The notes under the pieces: model-generated
What the model saw: only the letters and a program-made list of their open reading frames with translations
What the model was told of the DNA's origin: nothing
Databases searched by the model: none
Assembly (NCBI RefSeq): GCF_025399795.1
Contig: NZ_JAODTZ010000008.1
Coordinates: 1 to 64,000, forward strand
Source of the DNA: Streptomyces rhizosphaerihabitans
Lineage (GTDB): Bacteria > Actinomycetota > Actinomycetes > Streptomycetales > Streptomycetaceae
Length of the DNA: 64,000 nucleotides
Direction: 5' to 3'
Program-made: the position numbers and the translations under genes
Shown here: piece by piece, positions 15,934 through 23,461 of the stretch
Layout: each line of letters opens with the position of its first letter
Numbering within the stretch: position 1 is the stretch's first letter

Positions 15934-16281
15934 CTACAGCACGAAGCCGGGCTCGCCCTTGTCGTTCACAACCGGGCGGCCCGCGGCCTCCCAGGTCTGC
16001 ATGCCGCCTTCGACGTTCGCGGCGTCGAGGCCTTGCTGGACCAGGTACATCGTGACCTGGGCCGAACGGCCACCGGATCGGCAGATCACGTTGACCCGGC
16101 CGTCCTGCGGGGCCGCCTCGGTCAGCTCGCCGTACCGGGCGACGAAGTCGCTCATGGGGATGTGCAGCGCCCCATGGGCGTGACCTGCCTCCCACTCGTC
16201 GTCCTCACGGACGTCCAGCAGGAAGTCGTCGACCGCGAGATCGTCGATCCCGACCGTGGGCACACCAGCTCCGAAACTCAT
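15934..16281 (-). CDS. Rhodanese-like domain protein
   Basis: This is a single-domain rhodanese of 115 aa, a sulfurtransferase fold that moves sulfane sulfur via a persulfide on an active-site cysteine. The catalytic loop is CRSGGRS with Cys67, and the family signature LLDVREDDEWEAGHAHGALHIP precedes it. No signal peptide or membrane segment is seen, so it should be cytoplasmic. It stands alone, converging with the acyl-CoA dehydrogenase (12-bp gap) and 36 bp downstream of the J-domain gene, with which it may be co-transcribed. The sulfur acceptor is unknown. Confidence 0.88.
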   Translation of the reverse strand: MSFGAGVPTVGIDDLAVDDFLLDVREDDEWEAGHAHGALHIPMSDFVARYGELTEAAPQDGRVNVICRSGGRSAQVTMYLVQQGLDAANVEGGMQTWEAAGRPVVNDKGEPGFVL

Positions 16282-16317
16282 GCCTCCGACGCTACCCGAC
16301 GACGCCGACGGGGAAGC

Positions 16318-17439
16318 TCAGGGAGCCTGGGCGATCAGCTCCGCCAGCTCGTTCTCGCGCTCGCCGACCTGCGTCAGCAGCTGCTCGGCGATCTCCTCCA
16401 GAAGACGGTCCGGGTCTTCCGGAGCCATCTTGAGCATGGCGCCGATGGCGCTCTCCTCCAGTTCGCGCGCGACGAAGGTGAGCATCTCCTTGCGCTGGGA
16501 GAGCCATTCGAGGCGGGCGTAGAGCTCCTCGCTGCGGCTCGGCTTCCACTCCTCGGGCGCGGGGCCGGCGGCCCACTCCTGGGCCAGCTCCCGCAGCAAC
16601 GCCTCGTCACCCCTGGCGTACGCGGTGTTCACGCGGGCGATGAACTCGTCACGCCGCTTGCGCTCGTCCTCGTCCTGGGCCAGGTCCGGGTGGGCCTTGC
16701 GGACCAGCTCGCGGAAGAGCTTGCGGGCCTCCTCGCTGGGACGCACACGCTGCGGGGGCCGCACGGGCTGGCCCGTGAGCATCGCCACGGCCTCGGGGAA
16801 CAGCCCCTCCGAGTCCATCCAGCCGTGGAACAGTTCCTCGACACCGGGCATGGGCATGACCCGCGCCCGTGCCTCGTGCGCCTTGAATATGTCCTCCGGG
16901 TCACCGGTGCGCGCGGCACGCGCCTCGGCGATCTGGGCCTCCAGCTCGTCGAGGCGCGAGTACATCGGACCGAGCTTCTGGTGGTGCAGCCGGGAGAAGT
17001 TGTCGACCTCGACGCGGAAGGTCTCCACGGCGATCTCGAACTCGATCAACGCCTGCTCGGCCGCTCGCACGGCCCGCTCAAGCCTCGCCTCCGGCCGGGC
17101 GTCCTCACCCTGAGCCGGACTCCGGCCTTCATCGGCCCCGGCCTCACTCTGCCCCTCGGGCCGGGTCTCGGGCTGCCCCTGGGTCTGCTCCGCAGGCTCG
17201 GACTCGGGCCGGGCTCCGCTCGGGCCCTCGCCGTCGGCCCCACCGCGAGCCTCGATGCGGACCTCGCTCCCGGCGGCATGCTGGGCGCCGGAAGGGGCGT
17301 CTGCGCCCTCCGCGTCCGTGATGCCGCCGTTGTCGCCGGGGGAGGCTTGGGACGTCTTGCCCTCCGGGGCACCGGACTGTTCCCGGCCCCCATCAAAGGT
17401 GGGCTCGGACTGGCTCTGATCGGCTTCCGGGGTCGTCAC
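16318..17439 (-). CDS. J-domain-containing protein with acidic disordered N-terminus
   Basis: The 373-aa product has a Glu/Pro/Gly/Ser/Ala-rich N-terminal half (about residues 1-125) with no fold signature, then a helical region (about 125-180, coiled-coil-like), then a J-domain segment with HPD at residues 250-252 (ARKLFRELVRKAHPDLAQDEDERKRRDEF). A Glu-rich helical tail ends the protein. J domains stimulate Hsp70 ATPase, but here there is no Gly/Phe or zinc-finger region, so it is a class III J protein with unknown client. The GTG at 17437-17439 was chosen as the start of the low-complexity N-terminus common to relatives; no good ribosome site is visible, so the start is uncertain. Confidence 0.75.
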   Translation of the reverse strand: MTTPEADQSQSEPTFDGGREQSGAPEGKTSQASPGDNGGITDAEGADAPSGAQHAAGSEVRIEARGGADGEGPSGARPESEPAEQTQGQPETRPEGQSEAGADEGRSPAQGEDARPEARLERAVRAAEQALIEFEIAVETFRVEVDNFSRLHHQKLGPMYSRLDELEAQIAEARAARTGDPEDIFKAHEARARVMPMPGVEELFHGWMDSEGLFPEAVAMLTGQPVRPPQRVRPSEEARKLFRELVRKAHPDLAQDEDERKRRDEFIARVNTAYARGDEALLRELAQEWAAGPAPEEWKPSRSEELYARLEWLSQRKEMLTFVARELEESAIGAMLKMAPEDPDRLLEEIAEQLLTQVGERENELAELIAQAP

Positions 17440-17584
17440 CCGACCAGCGTAGGCCACACTCCCCCGCGGCTCACTGTCTTCCCCGTCTCTACAGCCACCT
17501 GACCGGCCACAACGACCCCAATGACCCCAATGACCCCGACCCCCCGGAACCGGCGCCGCCACAGGCACCGACCCCCGGCACCTG

Positions 17585-17718
17585 CACCGACATCAGCACC
17601 GGCACCGACATCTGCACCGGTGGACCGGCCTGTCCGGAGGGGCAGACCGTCCGGAGGGGCAGACCGTCCGGAAAGGCGGCCTGCCCGGAAAGGCGGCCTG
17701 CCCGGAAGGAGACCCGGA
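17585..17718. repeat. Short exact tandem repeats (18-bp x2, 17-bp x5)
   Basis: In the 290-bp gap between the J-domain gene and the DUF2252 gene, an 18-bp unit is present twice (17585-17602 and 17603-17620, one difference). A 17-bp unit starting CCGGA follows five times (17634-17718): two identical copies, two identical copies of a second version, and a diverged fifth. No protein frame is credible here. Confidence 0.75.
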
Positions 17719-17729
17719 CACTTCCCCGG

Positions 17730-19304
17730 TCACACCCCCGCTTCAGAAGCGATCCGTCCGTTTCGGACCGCCGCCACCAGAGCCGCGTGGTCCGCCTCCG
17801 TGCGGTCCGCGTACGCGACGGCGAAGGAGGCGATGGCCTCGTCCAGCTCCTCGTTCTTGCCGCAGTACCCGGCTATCAGGCGCGGGTCGGCACTGTGGCT
17901 GTGGGCGCGGGCCAGCAGGGCGCCGGTCATGCGGCCGTAGTCGTCGATGTGGTCGGCGGCCAGGGCGGCGGGGTCGACGCTGCCCTTGCGGTTGCGGAAC
18001 TGGCGTACCTGGTAGGGGAGACCGTCGACCGAGGTCCAGCCGAGAAGGATGTCGCTGACGACCTGCATGCGCTTCTGGCCGAGGACGACACGGCGGCCCT
18101 CATGAGCCACCTCGGGCATCGGGTGGCCGGCGGTCGCGAGGTGCGGGAGCAACACCGAGGCGCGGGCCTCCTTGACCTGGAGGACGAGGGCTTCGCCGCG
18201 ATGGTCCAGGAGCAGGACGACGTACGAGCGGGTGCCGACGCTGCCGGTGCCGACGACCCGGAAGGCGACGTCGTGCACCGCGTAGCGGGCGAGCAGGGGG
18301 AGCCGATCTTCGGAGAGCGTCGTCAGATAGTGGTCCAGGGACGCCGCGACCGCGACCGCCTCCTTGTCGGGAACACGGCGCAGCACGGGCGCCGCGTCCA
18401 CGAACCGGCGGCCACCGCCTTCCACAGCCTCCGTCGACTTGGCCGCGAACCGCCCACTGGTGTTGGCCCGCGCCTTCTCGGAGACCCGCTCCAGAGTGCC
18501 GAGCAGGTCGTGGGAATCGGTGTGCGAGACGAGTTCCTCGTCGGCGATGGCGTTCCACGCGTCCAGCACCGGCAGCTTGGCCAGCAGGCGCATGGTGCGG
18601 CGGTACGCGCCCACGGTGTCTCGCGCGGCGGCCCGGCAGGTGTCCTCGTCCGCTCCGGCCTCCCTGCCCGCGAGCACGAGCGAGGTGGCGAGCCGCTTGA
18701 GGTCCCATTCCCAGGGGCCGTACACCGTCTCGTCGAAGTCGTTCAGATCGATGACGAGACCGCCCCGCGCGTCCCCGTACAGACCGAAGTTCGCCGCGTG
18801 CGCGTCACCGCAGATCTGGGCATTGATGCCGGTCATCGGGGTGCGGGCCAGGTCGTACGCCATGAGGCCCGCGGAACCGCGCAGGAACGCGAAGGGCGTG
18901 GCCGCCATCCTGCCGACCCGTATCGGGGTGAGCTCGGAGAGCCGGCCCCGGTTGGACTCCTCGACCGCGACCACGGCGTCCGGACGGTCGGCGTCGACCA
19001 GGAACTCGGTGTGTGCCTCGCGCGGCACACGCCCGCGCAGGGCCTTCCCCTCCTCCTTGGGCGAGCCCTTCACCGGCCAGGCGGCGAACCCCGGAACAGC
19101 GAATCCCCGGGACCCGAACGCCCCGGCCGCCGACCCGCCCTCGGACGAAGGCCGCCCCTCGGACTCTGAACCGGACCCGGACCCGGGCCGCCGGTCACCG
19201 TGGTTCTGCCGCTCCAGGCCGGCCTGCTCGACCAGCCCGGCCTGCGCCGTCTGCGCCGTCTGCGCCGTCTGCTGCTCCGTACCCGTTGTACCGATCTCGG
19301 CCAT
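17730..19304 (-). CDS. DUF2252 domain-containing protein
   Basis: This is a large uncharacterised family with an aminoglycoside-phosphotransferase/kinase-like fold. In the 524-aa protein the hallmark blocks are QICGDAHAANFGLYGDARGG, VIDLNDFDETVYGPWEWDLKRLATSL, LVLQVKEARASVL and GRRVVLGQKRMQVVSD, consistent with a nucleotide-binding site though no substrate is known. The first 75 residues are low complexity, including QTAQTAQTAQA encoded by an exact 9-bp repeat near 19248-19272. The ATG at 19302-19304 lies eight bases after GGAGG; a GTG one codon upstream is also possible. It is monocistronic. Confidence 0.85.
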   Translation of the reverse strand: MAEIGTTGTEQQTAQTAQTAQAGLVEQAGLERQNHGDRRPGSGSGSESEGRPSSEGGSAAGAFGSRGFAVPGFAAWPVKGSPKEEGKALRGRVPREAHTEFLVDADRPDAVVAVEESNRGRLSELTPIRVGRMAATPFAFLRGSAGLMAYDLARTPMTGINAQICGDAHAANFGLYGDARGGLVIDLNDFDETVYGPWEWDLKRLATSLVLAGREAGADEDTCRAAARDTVGAYRRTMRLLAKLPVLDAWNAIADEELVSHTDSHDLLGTLERVSEKARANTSGRFAAKSTEAVEGGGRRFVDAAPVLRRVPDKEAVAVAASLDHYLTTLSEDRLPLLARYAVHDVAFRVVGTGSVGTRSYVVLLLDHRGEALVLQVKEARASVLLPHLATAGHPMPEVAHEGRRVVLGQKRMQVVSDILLGWTSVDGLPYQVRQFRNRKGSVDPAALAADHIDDYGRMTGALLARAHSHSADPRLIAGYCGKNEELDEAIASFAVAYADRTEADHAALVAAVRNGRIASEAGV

Positions 19305-19503
19305 CACGACCGCCTCCCCCGCACACGAACATCAACTCGTGCTGACCGTACAGCCGGTCGGGAAAACGCGTCAGACCCTGTGGACAACTCCACCGGCACA
19401 CGGGCAGGAAGCCGCGAACACACCCGCGCGCACGGCTCGACCGGCGGCGTCGGCGCGGCAACCCGAGAACGACTCAAGCGAGTTCGGCCGCGTCTCGGGG
19501 CCG

Positions 19504-19872
19504 CTACCGCAGCGGTCCCGGACAGGATCCGCTTTCCGGCAGATACCTCTCCGCCCAGGAACCCAGCTCCTTGAGAGCCGGTTCCAGGGCCGCACCCGCC
19601 TCCGTCAGACGGTACGAAACCCGCAGCGGGGGACCCTCGTTGACCTCGCGCACGACCAGACCGGCCGCGCCGAGTTCGGTGAGCCGGTCCGAAAGCATCC
19701 GCTCGCTGATCCCGGGGATCGCTCTGCGCAGATCGGCGAAGTGGACGGGGTGCTGCATCAGAACCGCGACGACCAGACCTGTCCAGCGCTTTCCGAGCAG
19801 CGTGAAGACACGGGTCATGCCGTCGTCGACCTTCTGACACGGACCCGCGTCGTGGCTTCCCGGTTCTGCCAT
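19504..19872 (-). CDS. HxlR-family transcriptional regulator
   Basis: This winged-helix regulator of 122 aa begins with the HxlR pattern MTRVFTLLGKRWTGLVVAVL, followed by FADLRRAIPGISERMLSDRLTELGAAGLV and the wing RVSYRLTEAGAAL. HxlR proteins commonly sense electrophiles or quinones through cysteines and control a divergent oxidoreductase. Here the divergent neighbour is an FMN-dependent NADH-azoreductase, which fits. A conserved Cys is visible in the N-terminal DAGPCQKVDDG. The start is uncertain: ATG 19872 was taken, though a GTG at 19896 is in frame. The gap to the DUF2252 gene (19305-19503) holds a perfect DnaA 9-mer (19379-19387). Confidence 0.85.
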   Translation of the reverse strand: MAEPGSHDAGPCQKVDDGMTRVFTLLGKRWTGLVVAVLMQHPVHFADLRRAIPGISERMLSDRLTELGAAGLVVREVNEGPPLRVSYRLTEAGAALEPALKELGSWAERYLPESGSCPGPLR

Positions 19873-20215
19873 GGGCCCAGGGTACTGCGTCTCCACAAGG
19901 GGATGAAAAAAAGTAAGTAGCTGTGTTATCTATAGTTGAGAACGAAAGAGAAGCTCTCCGGGGCGACTCGCCCCCCTCGACAGCCCTGCCCTGGATCCGG
20001 CTCACCGGCCTCACCCGGGCCTCGGCCCCGAGGGCCCGCAAGGACGGACTCCGCCCCCTGGAGCCCGTACAGACCCTGCCCCCAGCCCTCCCCGGCCCGA
20101 CCTCAACCCCGAACCCGGTCCCAACCTCGGCCCCGGCCCCGGCCTCAGTCCCGGCCCCGGCCCAGGTCCAGATCCGGGCAGCCACCCGATACATCCCATT
20201 TATCTGGAGACCCCC
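19873..20215 (+). promoter_or_regulatory. Divergent HxlR/azoreductase promoter and GC-only leader
   Basis: About 45 bases from 19902 are strikingly A/T-rich (GATGAAAAAAAG, then GTTATCTATAGTTGAG), unlike anything nearby, and must carry the divergent promoter and HxlR sites. The next 250 bases to the azoreductase ATG are extremely C-rich, and 20085-20170 is a run of CCCGGCCC/CCCAACCC-type units. No gene is seen here; if transcription starts near 19940, the azoreductase mRNA has a leader of roughly 270 nt. Confidence 0.5.
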
Positions 20216-20869
20216 ATGGCCACACTCCTCCACATCGACTCGTCCGTCTTCCCGGGCGGCGCCTCCACCTCGCGTGCCGTGACGGACGCCTTCCGCACGG
20301 CCTGGGAGGAGCAGCACCCCGACGGCACGGTCGTCTACCGCGACCTCGCCGCGCACCCTGTGCCGCACATCACGGCCGACGCCCACACCGCCGGTTTCGC
20401 CGCCCCGGACACGCACACAGCCGAGCAGGCCGAGGCCTTCGCCGCACGCCTGAAGCTCATCGAGGAGCTGGAGAACGCGGACGCCATCCTGATCGGCGCC
20501 CCCATGTACAACTTCGCCATCCCCTCGACCCTCAAGGCATGGCTGGACAACGTGGTCCTCATGGGGCGCACCGCCATGGCCGAGGACTCGAAGGCCAAGG
20601 GCACCCCGGTCACCGTCGTCGCCAGCCGTGGCGGCTCGTACGCGCCGGGCACTCCGCGCGAGGGCTTCGAGTACGTGCAGAACTACCTGGAGGCCGTGCT
20701 GCGCGACATGCTCGCCCTCGAGGTCGACTTCATCGTCCCGGAGCTCACCAGTGCCCCGCACAACCCGGCGATGGCCGAGCTGGTCCCGCTCTTCGAGGCG
20801 TCCCGGAGCAAGGCCCTCGACGACGCGGCCGCTCAGGCCAAGAAGGTCGCGGAGCGCCTCGCCGCGTAA
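20216..20869 (+). CDS. azoR: FMN-dependent NADH-azoreductase / quinone oxidoreductase
   Basis: This flavodoxin-fold enzyme reduces quinones (and azo dyes) by two electrons with NADH, protecting against electrophile stress. The 217-aa protein starts with HIDSSVFPGGASTSRAVTDAF (phosphate-binding loop), has GAPMYNFAIPSTLKAWLDNV (FMN contacts) and SRGGSYAPG, all typical of the AzoR family. It is divergent from the HxlR regulator that probably represses it. TGGAGA lies about eight bases before the ATG. A strong hairpin (20926-20963) follows the stop. Confidence 0.88.
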   Translation: MATLLHIDSSVFPGGASTSRAVTDAFRTAWEEQHPDGTVVYRDLAAHPVPHITADAHTAGFAAPDTHTAEQAEAFAARLKLIEELENADAILIGAPMYNFAIPSTLKAWLDNVVLMGRTAMAEDSKAKGTPVTVVASRGGSYAPGTPREGFEYVQNYLEAVLRDMLALEVDFIVPELTSAPHNPAMAELVPLFEASRSKALDDAAAQAKKVAERLAA

Positions 20870-20925
20870 CCACGGCACCCGACGACCGCCGCCGTTCCGT
20901 CCACCGGAGCCGGCACAGCGGCGCA

Positions 20926-20963
20926 GAGCCCCGCAGGGCCGGACGCCTCACCCTGCGGGGCTC
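20926..20963 (+). terminator. Terminator hairpin after azoreductase
   Basis: Perfect 13-bp arms (GAGCCCCGCAGGG / CCCTGCGGGGCTC) enclose a 12-base loop, 57 bp after the azoR stop. No T-run follows, as is common in Streptomyces. Confidence 0.7.
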
Positions 20964-21301
20964 CCCCTACCGGCTCCGCTTTGCCGGCCCGCCGAGCCAT
21001 TCCCCATGACTGTCGCGCCGCCCCGATCACCGCACCGATAGGCGCCCAGATCACCGCCCCGACTGCCGCGCCGGCCCTGACTGTTACGCCCGTCACGCCC
21101 ACCGAGCCGGTCACACCGAGGAATCCGCCGACTCCGCGAACGCCCGTTCACCAGCCACCGCCCGGACAACTCCCCACCACCCGCGTGAGAGCATCGTCAC
21201 ACTTCACAGCGGCCCCGAGCCGTCCGCGTCGCGCGCCACTGGCCGCCGCGGGACCTCGTACGAGAACTCGGGGACAGCACCGGAAATGTCCCGGACAACG
21301 T
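20964..21301. other. Gene-free stretch between azoR terminator and tRNA-Leu
   Basis: No gene with convincing character is present. The only item of note is a leftward open frame (GTG at 21114) whose first 35 residues are Gly/Val/Ala/Ile-rich and could form a membrane helix (see findings). No promoter was identified. Confidence 0.4.
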
Positions 21302-21336
21302 GAAAGCCCCTCAGGTCGAAGACCTGAGGGGCTTTC
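21302..21336. terminator. Bidirectional terminator beside tRNA-Leu
   Basis: Perfect 16-bp arms (GAAAGCCCCTCAGGTC and its complement) with a 3-base loop lie three bases beyond the tRNA-Leu 3' end on the minus strand, a strong factor-independent terminator. Confidence 0.85.
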
Positions 21337-21339
21337 AGC

Positions 21340-21426
21340 TGGTGCGCGAGGGGGGAGTTGAACCCCCACGCCCTTTCGGGCACTGGAACCTGAATCCAGC
21401 GCGTCTGCCTATTCCGCCACCCGCGC
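21340..21426 (-). tRNA. tRNA-Leu (CAG)
   Basis: The leftward gene folds as a class II tRNA with a long variable arm. The acceptor is GCGCGGG/CTCGCGC, the anticodon stem-loop CTGGA-TTCAGGT-TCCAG gives anticodon CAG (reads CUG), the T arm contains GTTCAACTC, and CCA is encoded. CUG is the dominant leucine codon in Streptomyces. A -10-like TAATCT on the minus strand lies at 21483-21488. Confidence 0.97.
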
Positions 21427-22005
21427 ATTGGGTGTGTCGTCCGTCTCCCACCGAGTGGTGCGAGCGCCTGCCGACATCCAGAAGATTAGCACGCTGTCAG
21501 GGGTGGAATCACATCCCTTTTCGCCGCCCCTCGTGCCCGGCATTCCCCGCCCCCGCGCACAGCATCCGCAGGCCCGGCGCCCTTGCCCTGCCCCACCCTC
21601 CGGCCCGAGCGGCTCCGGATCCCACGCCGGCCGTCTCCCTCACCGGCACTCCGGCGTGCGTCACACGTTTCAGACAGAACCGGTTCACGTATCAACCTCG
21701 TACCGGTCCAGCCCATCTCCACAGGAGTCGGACGGGCTGCACAGTCAGGTGCGGGACACTGGTCGCGGGGCGCCTCTACGATCCATGGCAGGAGCAGTGC
21801 CGGGAAGAGTTCGAAGAGGGGCCTCTCAGGGAACTTCGGGAGGGGACCCCGGAAGGCGTCGACAACCCGTCGACCGGGCCGACAGGGGGAACCAGCCGAT
21901 TTCCCGACGCGTGGATACGATCAGTAAGCAGTACCAGCGAGGCCAGCAGGATCAGGAAGACGACAGCAAGCTGTACCAGGACGACAACGAAGGAGGAGGT
22001 GCCCC
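21427..22005 (+). other. Upstream region of fhaA; no credible full gene
   Basis: This 579-bp stretch holds the tRNA-Leu promoter on the minus strand and must hold the fhaA operon promoter. A TACGAT -10-like hexamer lies at 21916-21921 without a clear -35. A 35-codon polar frame (GTG 21911 to TGA 22018) overlaps the fhaA start by 13 bases (see findings). Confidence 0.4.
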
Positions 22006-22848
22006 ATGGGAGTCCTGAAGAAGTTCGAGCAACGTCTCGAAGGTCTGGTCAACGGCACCTTCGCCAAGGTGTTCAAGTCCGAGGTCCAGCCCGTGGAGAT
22101 CGCCGGAGCGCTCCAGCGCGAGTGCGACAACAACGCCACGATCTGGAACCGCGACCGGACCGTCGTCCCCAACGACTTCATCGTCGAGCTGAGCACGCCG
22201 GACTTCGAGCGGCTCAGCCCCTACTCCGGCCAGCTCGGCGACGAGCTCGCGGGTATGGTCCGCGACTACGCCAAGCAGCAGCGTTACACCTTCATGGGCC
22301 CCATCAAGGTCCACCTGGAGAAGGCGGACGACCTCGACACCGGTCTGTACCGGGTCCGCAGCCGTACACTCGCCTCCTCCGCCAACCAGCAGTCCCCCGA
22401 GCGCGCCCCCGCGGGTCCCGCCCCGGCGGCTCCCCGCGGAGCCCAGGGTGGCTACGGCTACCCGCCCGCGGCCGCTCCCCCCATGCCGTCCGCGCCGCCG
22501 CCCGGCGGCCGTCCGGGCGCGGCACCCATCGGTGCCCGACCCCCGGCCGGCCCGGCGGCGGGTGGCCGTATGCGGCACTGGGTCGAGATCAACGGCGCAC
22601 GCCATCAGATCTCCCGCCCGACGCTGGTGCTGGGCCGCAGCACCGAAGCCGACGTGCGGATCGACGACCCCGGCGTATCCCGCCGGCACTGTGAGATCCG
22701 GACCGGAACGCCCTCGACGATCCAGGATCTAGGGTCCACCAACGGCATCGTGGTGGACGGGCAGCACACAACCCGCGCTACGCTCCGCGACGGCTCGCGG
22801 ATCGTCGTGGGCAGCACCACCATCATTTACCGGCAAGCCGAAGGGTGA
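22006..22848 (+). CDS. fhaA: FhaA: DUF3662 plus FHA domain protein
   Basis: This phosphothreonine-binding adaptor of the cell-wall and division signalling cluster binds phosphorylated partners of PknB-type kinases such as the MviN flippase in mycobacteria. The 280-aa protein has an N-terminal DUF3662 domain (residues 1-122, GVLKKFEQRLEGLVNGTFAKVF), a Pro/Gly/Ala linker (about 125-190), and a C-terminal FHA domain with GRSTEADVRIDDPGVSRRHC and DLGSTNG. A very strong ribosome site (AAGGAGGAGG) precedes the ATG. It is first in the fhaA-fhaB-pstP-rodA-pbp-pknB run. Confidence 0.93.
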   Translation: MGVLKKFEQRLEGLVNGTFAKVFKSEVQPVEIAGALQRECDNNATIWNRDRTVVPNDFIVELSTPDFERLSPYSGQLGDELAGMVRDYAKQQRYTFMGPIKVHLEKADDLDTGLYRVRSRTLASSANQQSPERAPAGPAPAAPRGAQGGYGYPPAAAPPMPSAPPPGGRPGAAPIGARPPAGPAAGGRMRHWVEINGARHQISRPTLVLGRSTEADVRIDDPGVSRRHCEIRTGTPSTIQDLGSTNGIVVDGQHTTRATLRDGSRIVVGSTTIIYRQAEG

Positions 22849-22858
22849 AGCGGGGGCA

Positions 22859-23377
22859 ATGTCAGAGCTGACCCTCACGGTCATGCGGCTGGGTTTCCTG
22901 GCCGTACTGTGGCTGTTCGTGATCGTGGCCGTGCAGGTCATCCGCAGCGACCTGTTCGGAACGCGCGTCACACAGCGCGGCTCCCGCAGGGAGGCCGCAA
23001 GGCCTCAGCAGGCCGCGCGGCCTGCCGCGCCTCCACAGCAGCGCCAGCAGCAGCCGCCCAGCGGCGGCCGCCAGCGCCGCGGAGCACCGTCCAAACTGGT
23101 CGTCTCGGAGGGCACCCTCACGGGCACGACCGTCGCGCTCCAGGGACAGACCATCACCCTGGGACGCGCACATGACAGCACCATCGTGCTGGACGACGAC
23201 TACGCGTCGAGCCGGCATGCCAGGATCTACCCGGACCGGGACGGCCAGTGGATCGTCGAGGACCTCGGCTCCACCAACGGCACGTATCTCGACCGGAGCC
23301 GGCTGACGACTCCGACGCCCATTCCGCTGGGCGCGCCGATCCGCATCGGCAAGACCGTCATCGAGCTGCGGAAGTAG
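22859..23377 (+). CDS. fhaB: FhaB: membrane-anchored FHA domain protein
   Basis: This is the second FHA protein of the cluster, called FhaB or FipA in mycobacteria and linked to septal peptidoglycan synthesis. The 172-aa protein has one N-terminal membrane helix (about residues 7-28, LTVMRLGFLAVLWLFVIVAVQVI), a Gln/Pro/Arg linker, and an FHA domain (about 88-165) with GRAHDSTIVLDDDYASSRHA and DLGSTNGTYLD. It begins 10 bp after fhaA, with GGGGG eight bases before its ATG, so the two are co-transcribed. Confidence 0.92.
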   Translation: MSELTLTVMRLGFLAVLWLFVIVAVQVIRSDLFGTRVTQRGSRREAARPQQAARPAAPPQQRQQQPPSGGRQRRGAPSKLVVSEGTLTGTTVALQGQTITLGRAHDSTIVLDDDYASSRHARIYPDRDGQWIVEDLGSTNGTYLDRSRLTTPTPIPLGAPIRIGKTVIELRK

Positions 23378-23461
23378 TACGACAATGAGCGAGCGGAGCG
23401 AGCACGCAACGGCGGTCCACACGACGGACCCCGGCGCGCTCCCGACCGGAGGGTGGGCACC

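Noticed and set aside
21300..22694. A 464-codon rightward frame from the tRNA-Leu terminator into fhaA
   Set aside because: It crosses the tRNA and overlaps fhaA out of frame; no conserved segment.
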